A stretch of DNA of 64,000 bases from Acidilobaceae archaeon (GCA_027080775.1 JALWPV010000011.1:62001-126000), one strand, 5' to 3'; shown: positions 15,930 to 25,294, counted from the stretch's first letter. The notes: generated by a model from the letters alone, not told the origin. Numbers and translations are program-made.

Positions 15930-17921
15930 CTAGAGTGCCTCCTCCACGTTAGATACCTCAACGATCTTGCCGTAGCCTACCACCAATATTTTGCTCGGCT
16001 GCAGGGCCTCCACAACCTCTCGGCGGTGTGTGGCGGCTACCACGGTCATGCCATGCTCCCTCGCGATCCTAGCTATCCTGCCCGCGACCCACCTGGCGGT
16101 TGTGGGGTCTAGGTGGGCCATGAACTCGTCTATAACTAGGATGTTAGGCTTGCTGGCTAGGAGCGCAGCTATCTTCGCCCTCTCCCTTTGGCCCGTGCTC
16201 AGCTCCCAGAACCTGGCTCTGTAGAGGACTGCGTCGCTTATCCCGCTGATGCTGAGGACTTCTAGGGCCTCCTGGACGTTGCCGGTTATCCTGGTTATCT
16301 CCTCTAGGAGGCTTCCGCCCCCGAACTCCGGCTCTATCTCGCCCGGTATGAGCGCTGCCAGCCTTGGGTTAGGCGGGGCCTCTACCTCGCCGGAGTCAGG
16401 CCTGTACTCGGGCCTCGACGAGTACGCCTTGTCGAGGGCCCCTATCACGAGCCTGAGTAGGGTAGTCTTACCGGCGCCGCTGGCGCCCACGACCGCTACG
16501 ATATCGCCTGGCTCTATGGTTATGTTTGCCTCGTCTATGACCCTTCTCTCGACGACCCTGCGCTCAACCCCAAAGGCCCTGAGGGCCTCCGCCACCTCCG
16601 CTGGGAGGCCCTCGAGGCTCAACTCACTCGAGTAGCCCTTGCTCACATCCCTGAACCTTATAGGCGCGGAGAGGGGGGGCGCGGGCTTGTAGCGGGGCCT
16701 GTAGAGGATCCCCCCGTGCCTCGAGGCCACGGGGTCCTTGGCTAGGAACTCCTCGAGCCTCCTCCTGGCCTCCTCGCTGAGCGGGTACATGAGCACGGGG
16801 CGCCCGCTGGCGGTGTCCCAGACGTAGCGGAACCCAGCCCTCTCGAAGAAGGGGTTGTACCTGGCCATGGCCGCTATAGTCTCTACTATATGCTTCCTCC
16901 TCCTCATCTCTGGCACCCTCCTCCCCCGTATCCAGTCGAGCGCCGCCCTGACCGCGAGCACCCCTATTCCTCCCCCGCGGAAGTCCGGGTGGACAACGAC
17001 CCTGGCTATCCTAGCGGCGGCAGTGTTCGCCCTGGCGAGGGCCTCTTCGGCAATCCTGGAGCCGACTATGGCCCTGGCAAGCCTCCTCCCGTAGATCGGG
17101 GCTAGTTCCCGGTACATGCATAGTATCTTCCTCCTCTCCGGGGGCTTTATTGGCCAGAAGGTCGGGTGGAACCAGTCGGGGGGGAACACCTTCTCCCTGA
17201 TCAGCTTCTCGACCCTGAAGCCCCCATCGGGCGTGGGGATCCTCCTATGCATTAGGGGTATCGGAGTGTCGACCCTCACGTAGCCTATGATCCTCGGCTC
17301 ATAGGGCTTCCTCGTGAGCAGCTCTAGTACTAGGAACCTGCTGCTCGGCAGGCTCCCCCGGATCTCCTGTAGTATCATGCGGGCCCCGCACTTCGGGCAT
17401 TTCGGCCTCGTGTTGGCTTCTACTACTGTGCCGCAGCGGGGGCACTTCCAGATCGCTACTAGCTCCTCCTTGCTCGCGTAGTGGTACTGCTCGAGCCCGG
17501 CGACGGCCTCGTAGTCGGACTCGCTTGAGGCCTCCCTGGCCATCACTACTCCATGGTAGTATGGCTTCTTGACCTCGTAGAGCCTACACCAGGGCGGCCA
17601 GACAAGCACGGGGCCCTCGCTCGTGAGGCGCGTTAGCGTGTACTCGCCGGGCTCGAGTATCCTGAGGCCCCCGGCGAAGTCGTGGGGCTCTCCTGTGGAG
17701 GCGAGTACCACCTGCTCGCCCGGCCGGAGCCACTGGGCTATGGAGCCCGTCATGAGGAGGGCCACTCGCCCGATGCCCTCTGCCCTGACGAGTACGGAGC
17801 CGTACCAGCGGTACCCGGTCGAGGGCCTTATGACGCCCTCAACCCTAGCCTTTACCTCCAGCGAGGCCTCAGGCTGGGGACTGCAAGAGTCACCCGCCCC
17901 GGGCGTCACTGCCACCCTCAA
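15930..17921 (-). CDS. Zinc-ribbon/GNAT acetyltransferase/ABC-ATPase fusion (COG2401 type)
   Basis: 663 residues from TTG at 17,921, after AGGAGGCG. Three parts are visible: a zinc ribbon with Cys160, Cys163, Cys175 and Cys178; a GNAT-like acetyltransferase domain with the acetyl-CoA loop VHPDFRGGGIG (about 310-320) and a trailing NPFFERAGF; and a soluble ABC ATPase domain (Walker A GASGAGKTT at about 479-487, signature STGQRERAKIA, Walker B ILVIDEFMAHLDP). No membrane segment or permease neighbour exists, so this is not a transporter. The family has no assigned substrate that I know of. The single ATPase domain implies a dimer. A translation or RNA-linked role is a guess. Confidence 0.9.
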   Translation of the reverse strand: MRVAVTPGAGDSCSPQPEASLEVKARVEGVIRPSTGYRWYGSVLVRAEGIGRVALLMTGSIAQWLRPGEQVVLASTGEPHDFAGGLRILEPGEYTLTRLTSEGPVLVWPPWCRLYEVKKPYYHGVVMAREASSESDYEAVAGLEQYHYASKEELVAIWKCPRCGTVVEANTRPKCPKCGARMILQEIRGSLPSSRFLVLELLTRKPYEPRIIGYVRVDTPIPLMHRRIPTPDGGFRVEKLIREKVFPPDWFHPTFWPIKPPERRKILCMYRELAPIYGRRLARAIVGSRIAEEALARANTAAARIARVVVHPDFRGGGIGVLAVRAALDWIRGRRVPEMRRRKHIVETIAAMARYNPFFERAGFRYVWDTASGRPVLMYPLSEEARRRLEEFLAKDPVASRHGGILYRPRYKPAPPLSAPIRFRDVSKGYSSELSLEGLPAEVAEALRAFGVERRVVERRVIDEANITIEPGDIVAVVGASGAGKTTLLRLVIGALDKAYSSRPEYRPDSGEVEAPPNPRLAALIPGEIEPEFGGGSLLEEITRITGNVQEALEVLSISGISDAVLYRARFWELSTGQRERAKIAALLASKPNILVIDEFMAHLDPTTARWVAGRIARIAREHGMTVVAATHRREVVEALQPSKILVVGYGKIVEVSNVEEAL

Positions 17922-17995
17922 GCGCCTCCTGCCACGCCGGACTATGCGGGCCCAGTTAATAACCCGGGGAGCAGTGGGAGCCCGGTGGCCCGGTA

Positions 17996-18910
17996 TTGGC
18001 TGGTAGAATCCCCCGGTTCCTTGATGGCCTCGTAGCAGCGATGGTGACGCCCTACGAGTCCCGCGGGGGCCCCATAGACTACGGCGCCGCGGCCCAGCTG
18101 GCCTCCTGGCTAGTCGATGGTGGAGTAGATGCCGTGCTAGTAGGCGGCTCCACCGGCGAGCTCTCGCTAATAGGGCCCCAGGAGGAGGCTAGGCTTGTTG
18201 CAAAAGTGGCCGAGGCTGTCGGCGGCAGGGCTAGCGTTCTAGCTGGGGTGCCTCCTGCGCCCCTGGAGGTAGCCATTGATTGGGGGAGGCTTGTGGTGGA
18301 TTCAGGGGCCGAGGCAGTCCTCGTGCCTCCCCCACACTACCTCGAGGCCTCCCCCGAGGGCCTCGTTGAATACTATACGAGCCTAGCCGCTAGGCTCGAG
18401 GTGCCTCTCATACTCTATCATGTACCGCTACATGCGGGCTCCACCGTGCCCGCTGAGGCAGCCGCTAGGATAGCGGGGGAGAGCAGCAACGTGGTCGCCG
18501 TGAAGGCTACTACCCGGGATCCCACGTATGTAGCGGATGTCCTGAGGGAGAGCGGGGGAAGGCTAAGGGTCCTCGCTGGCCTCGATGAGGCCGTCCTACT
18601 AGCACTCGCCTATGGGGCTTCAGGCGCAGTAGTCGGGCTAGCCAACGTGGTACCAGCGACCTTCAGGAGACTCCTAGGGGCCTGGGTCCACGGCCAGTAC
18701 TCCCAGGCACTCGAGGCACAGGCTGAGGTGGAGCGCGTGCTGTGGGCCATTAGGGCTGGGGCCTCCTATCAGGGGGCAATAAAGGCGGCCCTCTCCATGA
18801 TGGGGCTGCCGGTTAAGCCTCATGTGAGGCCCCCACTACCTCCCGAGACCGATGAGACCCTCAAGGCGCTGAGGGAGAGGCTCAGGCTAGCTGGCCTACT
18901 AGAAGGGTAA
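17996..18910 (+). CDS. DapA/2-keto-3-deoxygluconate aldolase family protein
   Basis: 304 residues, a TIM-barrel class I aldolase. The conserved features are GGSTGELSLI (substrate carboxylate site), YHVPLHAGSTVP with the catalytic tyrosine, and the Schiff-base lysine in VVAVKATTRD. The family includes dihydrodipicolinate synthase and the Entner-Doudoroff KDG aldolase of Crenarchaea. The loop residues do not decide between them, and no lysine-pathway or sugar-acid genes adjoin. It starts at TTG 17,996 and is monocistronic. Confidence 0.88.
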   Translation: MAGRIPRFLDGLVAAMVTPYESRGGPIDYGAAAQLASWLVDGGVDAVLVGGSTGELSLIGPQEEARLVAKVAEAVGGRASVLAGVPPAPLEVAIDWGRLVVDSGAEAVLVPPPHYLEASPEGLVEYYTSLAARLEVPLILYHVPLHAGSTVPAEAAARIAGESSNVVAVKATTRDPTYVADVLRESGGRLRVLAGLDEAVLLALAYGASGAVVGLANVVPATFRRLLGAWVHGQYSQALEAQAEVERVLWAIRAGASYQGAIKAALSMMGLPVKPHVRPPLPPETDETLKALRERLRLAGLLEG

Positions 18911-18943
18911 GAGGGGTAGGCGCGGGCGCGGAGGGATCGGGGC

Positions 18944-20167
18944 TCAGCCTCCAACCTTCTCCTTTATGAGGAGGCCCAGCCTCCTGATGCCCTCCCTTAT
19001 CTGCTCCTTCGTTGGGTAGCTGAAGTTCAGCCTCATAGTGTTCTCGCCGCCGCCCTCTGCGAAGAAGCTCGCCCCCGGCACGTATGCTACGCCCCTCTCT
19101 ATGGCTTCGGGTAGCATTGCCTTGGTGTCGAGGCCCTCCGGCAGGTAGGCGAATATGAAGAGCCCTCCAACGGGGCGCGTCCACCTGCACGAGTTCGGGA
19201 AGTACTCCTCGAGTGATTCAAGCATTACGTCGCGCTTCTCCTTGTAGATGGTCCTAGCCTTCTCGACGGTCTTGTCGACTAGGCCCTTCCTCATCGCCTC
19301 GGCCGCTATGAACTGGGATAGTGTGGAGCTGTGCAGGTCCACGCTCTGCTTGGCCAGCTCGAGGGCTGTCACCACCCAGCTCTCGGCTAGGGCCCACCCT
19401 ATCCTGAGGCCCGGCGATAGTATCTTGCTCAGGGTACCGAGGTATATGACTCTGCCGCTCTTATCCAGGGTCTTGAGCGGCTCTGCCTCGACGGGCTCGA
19501 ACGTGAAGAAGCTGTAGGGGTCGTCCTCCACTACGAGGAGATCATACTCCTCGGCTAGCTCGAGGAGGTGCTTCCTCCTCTCGAGGCTCATCGTGACACC
19601 GCTGGGGTTCTGACTCGTTGGGATAGTGTAGATCAGCTTGAGCCTGCGCCCCTCCCTTCTAGCCTCCTTTATACGCTCCTCGAGGACATCAGTCCTCATG
19701 CCCTCGTCGTCGAGGGGCGCCGACTTGAAGTAGGCTCCATAGTGCCTGAAGGCGTTAAGCGCAGCGAGATACGTTGGCGCCTCGACGAAGACCACGTCCC
19801 CGGGATCAACGAATACCTTCGCGATCAGGTATAACGCTTCCTGGCTGCCTGTCGTAACTATGACGTCATCACCACTATTCACGGTGACGCCGTGGCTCGA
19901 GAGGAACTCCTTGAGGACCCTGCGGAACTCCGTAACACCCAGGGTTGGTGAGTACTGGAGGGCCTGGTTGCCCCTCTCAATTATGACCCGTCTAGCAATC
20001 TCCGCGAGCTCCTCCCGCGGGAACGTTTGGGGGTCCGGTAGCCCTCCAGCGAGGCTTATTATGTCCCGGCCCTCGGTCAGCTTGAGTAGCTCCCTTATCT
20101 CGGAGGCCCTCATGCTCCTCGCTCGCTCGGCTAGGAACCTCCTTGACCTCTCACCGCCTACCGACAA
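18944..20167 (-). CDS. PLP-dependent aminotransferase, class I fold (LysN/2-aminoadipate-like)
   Basis: 407 residues. The order of segments SLAGGLPDPQTFP, QYSPTLGV, YTIPTSQNPSG, VEDDPYSFF and the PLP lysine in YLGTLSKILSPGLRIGW matches the multi-substrate aminotransferases used for 2-aminoadipate, branched-chain and aromatic amino acids in thermophilic archaea. The conserved C-terminal arginine lies in NTMRLNFSYP. The exact substrate is not determined. A TATA-like TCTAAAAATA (20,201-20,210) lies about 35 bases upstream, implying a very short leader. Confidence 0.92.
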   Translation of the reverse strand: MSVGGERSRRFLAERARSMRASEIRELLKLTEGRDIISLAGGLPDPQTFPREELAEIARRVIIERGNQALQYSPTLGVTEFRRVLKEFLSSHGVTVNSGDDVIVTTGSQEALYLIAKVFVDPGDVVFVEAPTYLAALNAFRHYGAYFKSAPLDDEGMRTDVLEERIKEARREGRRLKLIYTIPTSQNPSGVTMSLERRKHLLELAEEYDLLVVEDDPYSFFTFEPVEAEPLKTLDKSGRVIYLGTLSKILSPGLRIGWALAESWVVTALELAKQSVDLHSSTLSQFIAAEAMRKGLVDKTVEKARTIYKEKRDVMLESLEEYFPNSCRWTRPVGGLFIFAYLPEGLDTKAMLPEAIERGVAYVPGASFFAEGGGENTMRLNFSYPTKEQIREGIRRLGLLIKEKVGG

Positions 20168-20200
20168 GCCTTAGCCCCGGCTCGGCTGGTGGGTGGGAGG

Positions 20201-20210
20201 TATTTTTAGA
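20201..20210 (-). promoter_or_regulatory. TATA box of the aminotransferase gene
   Basis: TCTAAAAATA on the minus strand is preceded by more A/T sequence and lies about 35 bases upstream of the start codon. The same AT-rich stretch could also mark the end of the gap-pgk transcript. Confidence 0.5.
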
Positions 20211-20261
20211 TTGAATTATAGCTAAAGTCACGGGTTCTCCCATATTATTTACTGCTCATGC

Positions 20262-21290
20262 TCACCATAGAGGCTGGCCCACTCCTAGGCTCTCGTCCGT
20301 GAGCGCTATGGTCTCCTTCGCCGTCTGCGCCAGGCCCCCGAGGGCCCTGAGGGCGTCTATGTTCTCCGGTATCACGATGGACTCCTGGTGGACTGCCTGG
20401 AAGAGTATCACTTCGTTGCCCCTAGCTGTCACGGATTCCTCGAATACGACTAGCTCGGGTATATCGGATCTCTTCCTCAGCTCCCTGGCTGCCTCCATCA
20501 GCTCGGCCGTACTCTTTATCCCCGTCTCCTCGCTGCTGACCACCATGATCCTGGGAGCCTCCTCCAGCGCGGCTATCACGTCCCTCCTCGTGACGGGGCT
20601 GGAGAGGCGGAGCGTCACGTTATGGACATGCATGAGGGTCGTAGGCACTACAACAGCCGCTGTTACTATGTCAAGTTTTGGCAGCACCGTCCGCACGTCC
20701 TCGCCGTGGTGGCTCGGTAGCTTGGGCGGGTTCAGTACTATAGCGTTTATCGGGCCCCTCTTGATCTCCTTGGGGTCAGCTGCTCTCCTAATTATCACCG
20801 CACGCGCCGCGCTAACCCCGAAGGCCTTGTCGAGTGTGCATATCAGCCTGAGTAGGCCTGTGGTGTTGCAGGAGACCACCCTCACGCTCCTCTTGCCTAG
20901 TGCCTCCTCGTAGTTGCAGAGGGTGCTGAAGCTCACATCCGCGACGTCAGGCTTCTCCCCGCCCTGGAAGATCTGCTTGACGCCGTGCTTCTCGTATAGG
21001 GGCTTGTACTTAGCCCCGGTGCCGCCTGGCGTCGCGTCCACTATGACGTCTATAGAGTCTAGGAGGTCCTCTATCGTGCCCCTCACGTGGATCCCACGCT
21101 GCTCGAAGGCCTCGGCCTCCCTCTCGCTTGGCGTGTATATTGGTATACCCGCGCGGCGTGCTTGGAGGGCGGCGTAGTCTGGAGTCCTCTTAACAACGCC
21201 TACGAGGTCCATGTCATCCTGCAGCTGGATGGCGTATGCAACCCTTTTACCTATGGTCCCGAACCCGTTAACGCCCACCCTCAGGACCAC
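20262..21290 (-). CDS. gap: Glyceraldehyde-3-phosphate dehydrogenase, phosphorylating, archaeal type
   Basis: 342 residues from GTG at 21,290, chosen because AGGGTGG precedes it and the product then begins directly before the Rossmann motif VGVNGFGTIGKRVA. The enzyme interconverts glyceraldehyde-3-phosphate and 1,3-bisphosphoglycerate with NAD(P). The catalytic cysteine lies in VSCNTTGLLR. It overlaps the 3' end of pgk by 23 bases; an ATG at 21,320 would extend the overlap to 53. Together with pgk it forms a two-gene gluconeogenic unit. Confidence 0.96.
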   Translation of the reverse strand: MVLRVGVNGFGTIGKRVAYAIQLQDDMDLVGVVKRTPDYAALQARRAGIPIYTPSEREAEAFEQRGIHVRGTIEDLLDSIDVIVDATPGGTGAKYKPLYEKHGVKQIFQGGEKPDVADVSFSTLCNYEEALGKRSVRVVSCNTTGLLRLICTLDKAFGVSAARAVIIRRAADPKEIKRGPINAIVLNPPKLPSHHGEDVRTVLPKLDIVTAAVVVPTTLMHVHNVTLRLSSPVTRRDVIAALEEAPRIMVVSSEETGIKSTAELMEAARELRKRSDIPELVVFEESVTARGNEVILFQAVHQESIVIPENIDALRALGGLAQTAKETIALTDESLGVGQPLW

Positions 21291-22524
21291 GGCTACCACC
21301 CTGGCCCGGGTGACGGGCATGGATTAAAAGGCTCTTGGCGAGGGCCTCGAGGCCGGGCATCGGTCTGCCGGAGAGCATGTAGACTAGCGCGCCACCCGCC
21401 GTGCTTATGTGGCCCACCCGCGACCTTAGTTCGGCTGGGAGCTCGGAGATTATCACGTTGAAGTGGCCCCCGCCGAATAGGGTGAAGGCCCCCGAGGAGA
21501 GTGCCGCCTCGACTAACCTTCTGGTGCCCTCCCTGAACCTCGGATCCTCGACGACTCCGGCGGGTCCCTTCATGACTACGAGTCGGGCCTTGGATAGTAT
21601 GCTTGAGTACTTCTCCACCGTCTCGGGCCCTATATCCTTGGGGGTACCCTCTATCCTGGTGGCCGGCACGACCTCCACCGAGCCCCTCCTCTCGACCTTG
21701 AAGTCCTCGGGGACCAGGATCCTGTCTGTGTGCGAGAGGAGGCCTCGCGCCCTCTCCAGGAGGACGTGCCCGCCCTTGCTCACGAGCGCCTTCTTGGCCT
21801 CGCCCACGTCTACCCCCTTGGCCTCGAGGAAAAGGAGTGCCGTGAGCCCTGTCGTGAGTATCCAGTCGGCGCCCCCGGTCTTTACTAGGTTCTCGATTAC
21901 TGAGAGCATATCTTTAAGCTTCGAGCCTCCAAGCACATATACCTTCGGCCTCTCCGGTGAGTCAATGACCCTTGATAGGGCTCGTAGCTCGGCCTCCATG
22001 AGCCTCCCAGCGGCGCTGGGTAGCTTCAGGGGGAAGCCGACTATGCTGGCCTGGCTTCTGTGGGAGGCAGCGAATGCATCGTTGACGTAGCAGTCGAAGA
22101 GGGGGTGCAGCCTTGAGACCATTATGCCCCTCGCGTGTACCTCGGCTGGGGCCTCTATGTAGTCCTCCGAGACTATACGTGTGTTGTCTAGCATGAGAAT
22201 CCTGCCCGGCTTGAGGCCCCGGATGCGCCTGAGAGCCTCGGGTCCTATCACGTCGTCGACGTACTCAACATTCAAACCCAGGAGCCTCGAGAGTACCTCG
22301 GCATGCCTCTGGAGGTGCGTGAAGTCGGGCTCTCCAGGCCTGCCCTGGTGGCTCATGATTACCACGGCAGACTGAGCCGCGAGCTCCCGCAGCGTCGCCA
22401 GGTGGGCCTTAAAGCGCGTCACATCAAGTATCTCCCCGGAGGCGGGGTCTATGGGGCTGTTGACGTCTATCCTAACCAGCACCTTCCGGCAGGGGGGTAG
22501 GTCCTCCAGGGTGGGTATGGTCAT
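21268..22524 (-). CDS. pgk: Phosphoglycerate kinase
   Basis: 418 residues from ATG at 22,524; a TTG at 22,545 with GGTGAGG upstream is also possible. It transfers phosphate between 1,3-bisphosphoglycerate and ADP. Conserved parts are VLVRIDVNSP, SHQGRPGEPDF (substrate-binding arginine region), the hinge-domain segment YVLGGSKLKD, and FGGGH near the nucleotide site with TAGGALV at the end. It is the first gene of the pgk-gap unit. Confidence 0.96.
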   Translation of the reverse strand: MTIPTLEDLPPCRKVLVRIDVNSPIDPASGEILDVTRFKAHLATLRELAAQSAVVIMSHQGRPGEPDFTHLQRHAEVLSRLLGLNVEYVDDVIGPEALRRIRGLKPGRILMLDNTRIVSEDYIEAPAEVHARGIMVSRLHPLFDCYVNDAFAASHRSQASIVGFPLKLPSAAGRLMEAELRALSRVIDSPERPKVYVLGGSKLKDMLSVIENLVKTGGADWILTTGLTALLFLEAKGVDVGEAKKALVSKGGHVLLERARGLLSHTDRILVPEDFKVERRGSVEVVPATRIEGTPKDIGPETVEKYSSILSKARLVVMKGPAGVVEDPRFREGTRRLVEAALSSGAFTLFGGGHFNVIISELPAELRSRVGHISTAGGALVYMLSGRPMPGLEALAKSLLIHARHPGQGGSRGPEGGR

Positions 22525-22620
22525 TCCCCTGACTGTTAACGGCAAGGCCTCACCCGCGTCGGGTGTGTCCCTCCTCTATTAAAGGCCTCCACAATCAAAC
22601 GTCGCCCAAGGGGCCCCAGC

Positions 22621-23295
22621 GTGGGTAGGATAAGGATCAAGTGGTGCGGCCACTCGTACCTTATAGTCGAGCCTGAGGGAGGCCCGGTAATAGCTTTGGA
22701 TCCACATGACGGGGGCAGCATAGGCCTGCCCGAGTGCAGGGTCGAAGCCGACTATACCCTAGTCACCCACCCCCACTACGACCATAACGCCATTGAGATG
22801 AGTGGAGGCAAGGCTATAGTAAAGAAGCATGGATCCTTCAGGCTGGGAGAGGTTAGAGTCGAGGGATACAAGTTCTACCACGACAGGGCCTCGGGTAGGC
22901 TGAGGGGCGACACCGCCGCCTACATAATAGACCTCGGCGGGCTCCGCATAGCGCATCTAGGCGATATAGGCCACGTGCCTCCCCCAGGAGCCCTGAAGCC
23001 CTTCAGCGGCGTGGACATCCTAGCCCTGCCGGTCGGAGGCGTCTACACCATAGACGCCATCGAGGCCAAGGCAATAGTCGAGATAACCTCGCCGAAACTC
23101 GTGATACCGCTCCACTTCTGGGTGCCGGGCTCGCTCCTACCCTTAGACCCCCTCAATAGATTCCTAGATATCTCGAAGACCCGGAGGCTAAGGCTCGAGG
23201 ATGGAGTCCTCGAGGTGGAGCCGCCCCTAGCGCAGGGGCGGGCCACTGTTGTAGTCTTCGAGAAGACGGCTACTGGCGCGAGAGCCCTCCTCTAG
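22621..23295 (+). CDS. Metallo-beta-lactamase-fold hydrolase (UPF0173-like)
   Basis: 224 residues from GTG at 22,621. The metal-binding HPHYDHN matches HxHxDH, and further ligands lie in HLGDIGH and IPLHFW. The short size and the start KWCGHSYLIVE are typical of the minimal MBL-fold group that includes UPF0173. The substrate is unknown. A second member of the same superfamily is encoded at 51,430-52,137. The gene is divergent from pgk and ends 23 bases before tRNA-Ser. Confidence 0.88.
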   Translation: MGRIRIKWCGHSYLIVEPEGGPVIALDPHDGGSIGLPECRVEADYTLVTHPHYDHNAIEMSGGKAIVKKHGSFRLGEVRVEGYKFYHDRASGRLRGDTAAYIIDLGGLRIAHLGDIGHVPPPGALKPFSGVDILALPVGGVYTIDAIEAKAIVEITSPKLVIPLHFWVPGSLLPLDPLNRFLDISKTRRLRLEDGVLEVEPPLAQGRATVVVFEKTATGARALL

Positions 23296-23318
23296 GCGCC
23301 GGAGAACCAGGGGAGTCG

Positions 23319-23407
23319 TGGCGCCGGGGGCGGGATTCGAACCCGCGCCCCCCTTGCGGGGGAACGGGTCTCCAGCCCGTCCCCTTGGGCCGCTCGGGCA
23401 CCCCGGC
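23319..23407 (-). tRNA. tRNA-Ser (GGA)
   Basis: Class II tRNA with a long variable arm (CCCCCGCAAGGGGGG). Acceptor GCCGGGG/CCCCGGC, G73 and encoded CCA. The anticodon stem ACGGG/CCCGT encloses CTGGAGA, giving anticodon GGA. No intron is seen. A TATA-like GGCTTAAACT lies about 31-40 bases upstream (23,438-23,447). Confidence 0.95.
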
Positions 23408-23437
23408 GCCCCTACCAGCGAGGATCGGGCATGCGGG

Positions 23438-23447
23438 AGTTTAAGCC
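23438..23447 (-). promoter_or_regulatory. TATA box of tRNA-Ser
   Basis: GGCTTAAACT on the minus strand lies at a suitable distance from the tRNA-Ser 5' end and just outside the end of rps10. Confidence 0.5.
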
Positions 23448-23448
23448 G

Positions 23449-23820
23449 TTAGCCCCTCCTCCGACTCCTCCCTGAGGCCCTTGAGGGCCTGCCCGTCGTG
23501 GTGGCTGGCAGCTGCTTTATCTCAATATAGACGTTCTCTGGGACCCTTATCCTCATGAGCCTCCTAAGCACGCGCTCGTCGGCGTCGAGGTCTATGAGCC
23601 TCTTGTGTATCCTGAGCTCCCAGTGTTCCCAGTACTTCGAGCCCTCGCCGTGGGGGAGCCTGAAGATTGGCACCTCGAGCCTCCTCGTGGGCAGGGGCAC
23701 GGGCCCCTTCATCCTAACGCCCGTCTTCTCAGCTATCTCCTTGATCTGGCGTACAACTTCCTCCAGGCTCTCGACGCTGGTGCTCCTCAGCCATATCCTG
23801 AGCCTGAACAAGGTCCCCAC
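23449..23820 (-). CDS. rps10: 30S ribosomal protein S10 (uS10)
   Basis: 123 residues from GTG at 23,820; TTG at 23,811 is also possible. S10 binds the 30S head. The body ([49 protein letters not shown]) is a full match. A basic extension of about 18 residues ([14 protein letters not shown]) follows the usual end and may contact rRNA. The frame is open to 23,892, but that part lies across the promoter. A TATA box at 23,851-23,858 suggests transcription separate from EF-1alpha. Confidence 0.95.
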   Translation of the reverse strand: MGTLFRLRIWLRSTSVESLEEVVRQIKEIAEKTGVRMKGPVPLPTRRLEVPIFRLPHGEGSKYWEHWELRIHKRLIDLDADERVLRRLMRIRVPENVYIEIKQLPATTTGRPSRASGRSRRRG

Positions 23821-23850
23821 GCACCCTAGGGGGTGGGCGACTGTTTGAGG

Positions 23851-23858
23851 GTATAAAG
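23851..23858 (-). promoter_or_regulatory. TATA box of rps10
   Basis: CCTTTATACC on the minus strand (core 23,851-23,858) lies about 31-38 bases upstream of the GTG start of rps10, in the 105-base gap after the EF-1alpha gene. Confidence 0.55.
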
Positions 23859-23925
23859 GCATGCGCCCAGCGGGGAGGACTGGATCCCGCAATTAGAGAT
23901 TAGTAGGGGGCTCGGGGGAGGATCC

Positions 23926-25239
23926 TTACTTGGTCCTTATCTCCACCTTGGCTGGCTTGACGTCGGTGACTATGCCGATGCCTATGGTCCTGTTCATGTC
24001 TCTCATGGCGAAGCGGCCTAGCTGCGGGAACTCGTTGAACTTCTCGATGACCATCGGCTTTATTGGCTTGAACCTCACTATCGCGACGTCGCCGGGCTTC
24101 AGGAAGCTGGGCTTCTCCTCTATCACCTTGCCGGTCCTGGGGTCTAGCTTGGCGAGTATCTCCACGAGCCTGGCGCTAACGCTGGCGGTGTGGGCGTGTA
24201 TCACAGGCGTGTAGCCGGGGGCTATGGCGCTTGGGTGCCAGATAACGAATATCCTGGCGGTGAACTCCTCCGCCACGGTGGGCGGGTTGTCTAGGTGCCC
24301 GGCTACGTCGCCCCTCTTTATCTCCTTGGCGCTTATGCCTCTCACGCTGAAGCCTATGTTGTCGCCGGGCTCGGCCTTCTGGAGGTCCTGGTAGTGCATC
24401 TGTATGCTCCTGACCTCGCCCACGAGGCCTGGGGGCATGAATACTACTCTGTCGCCCACCTTGAGCACGCCTGTCTCAACCCTGCCTACGGGCACTGTGC
24501 CAGCTCCGGGTATGGAGTAGACGTGCTGTATGGGTATCCTGAGTGGCTTGTCCACGGGCTTCTTGGGTGGCTGGAGCTGGTCGAGGGCCTCGACTAGCGT
24601 GGGGCCGTTGTACCAGGGCATGTTGGGGCTCCTCTCTATCAGGTTGTCGCCCAGCCAGGCGCTGACGGGTATGAAGGGTATCTTGTCGACCTGATAGCCC
24701 AGCCCCTTCATGAACTTCTTTAGCACGCTGACTACCTCGTTGTACCTCTTCTCGCTCCACGGGGGCTCGGTGGCGTCCATCTTGTTCACGGCCACCACTA
24801 TCTGGTCGATGCCCATGGTCTTGGCTAGGAGTAGGTGCTCCCTGGTCTGGCCCTCGGGGCTCATGCCGGCCTCGAACTCTCCCTTCCTAGCCGAGACAAC
24901 TAGGATGGCGGCGTCGGCCTGGCTCGCACCCGTTATCATGTTCTTGACGAAGTCCCTGTGGCCTGGAGCGTCTATTACTGTGAAGACGTACTTCTTGGTC
25001 TCGAACTTCATGAACGTTAGGTCGATCGTTATGCCCCTGTCCCTCTCCTCCTTCATCCTGTCGAGTATCCAGGCGAACTTGAAGCTGCCCTTACCCTTAG
25101 CCTCAGCCATCTGCTCGAGTTCCTTGAGCTTCTTCTCGTCTATTAGTCCGAGCCTGTAGAGCAGGTGGCCTACGAGGGTGCTCTTACCGTGGTCCACGTG
25201 GCCTATGACCACTATGTTCAGGTGGGGCTTCTCAGGCAT
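23926..25239 (-). CDS. tuf: Translation elongation factor 1-alpha
   Basis: 437 residues. This GTPase delivers aminoacyl-tRNA to the ribosome. G motifs GHVDHGKST, the switch region DRGITIDLTF, DAPGHRDFVKN and NKMD are intact, and domains 2 and 3 follow in order (VYSIPGAGTVPVGRVETG, HTASVSARLVEI). The ATG at 25,239 is preceded by GGAGGTGG. A strong TATA box (25,284-25,294) shows the gene has its own promoter within the str region. Confidence 0.98.
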   Translation of the reverse strand: MPEKPHLNIVVIGHVDHGKSTLVGHLLYRLGLIDEKKLKELEQMAEAKGKGSFKFAWILDRMKEERDRGITIDLTFMKFETKKYVFTVIDAPGHRDFVKNMITGASQADAAILVVSARKGEFEAGMSPEGQTREHLLLAKTMGIDQIVVAVNKMDATEPPWSEKRYNEVVSVLKKFMKGLGYQVDKIPFIPVSAWLGDNLIERSPNMPWYNGPTLVEALDQLQPPKKPVDKPLRIPIQHVYSIPGAGTVPVGRVETGVLKVGDRVVFMPPGLVGEVRSIQMHYQDLQKAEPGDNIGFSVRGISAKEIKRGDVAGHLDNPPTVAEEFTARIFVIWHPSAIAPGYTPVIHAHTASVSARLVEILAKLDPRTGKVIEEKPSFLKPGDVAIVRFKPIKPMVIEKFNEFPQLGRFAMRDMNRTIGIGIVTDVKPAKVEIRTK

Positions 25240-25283
25240 GCAATGCCACCTCCGTCAACCGTTCAGGCTTAGGCGGGTGGGAG

Positions 25284-25294
25284 GGTTTATAAGC
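25284..25294 (-). promoter_or_regulatory. TATA box of the EF-1alpha gene
   Basis: GCTTATAAACC on the minus strand lies 45-55 bases upstream of the start codon, predicting a leader of about 20 bases that carries the GGAGGTGG ribosome site. Confidence 0.65.
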
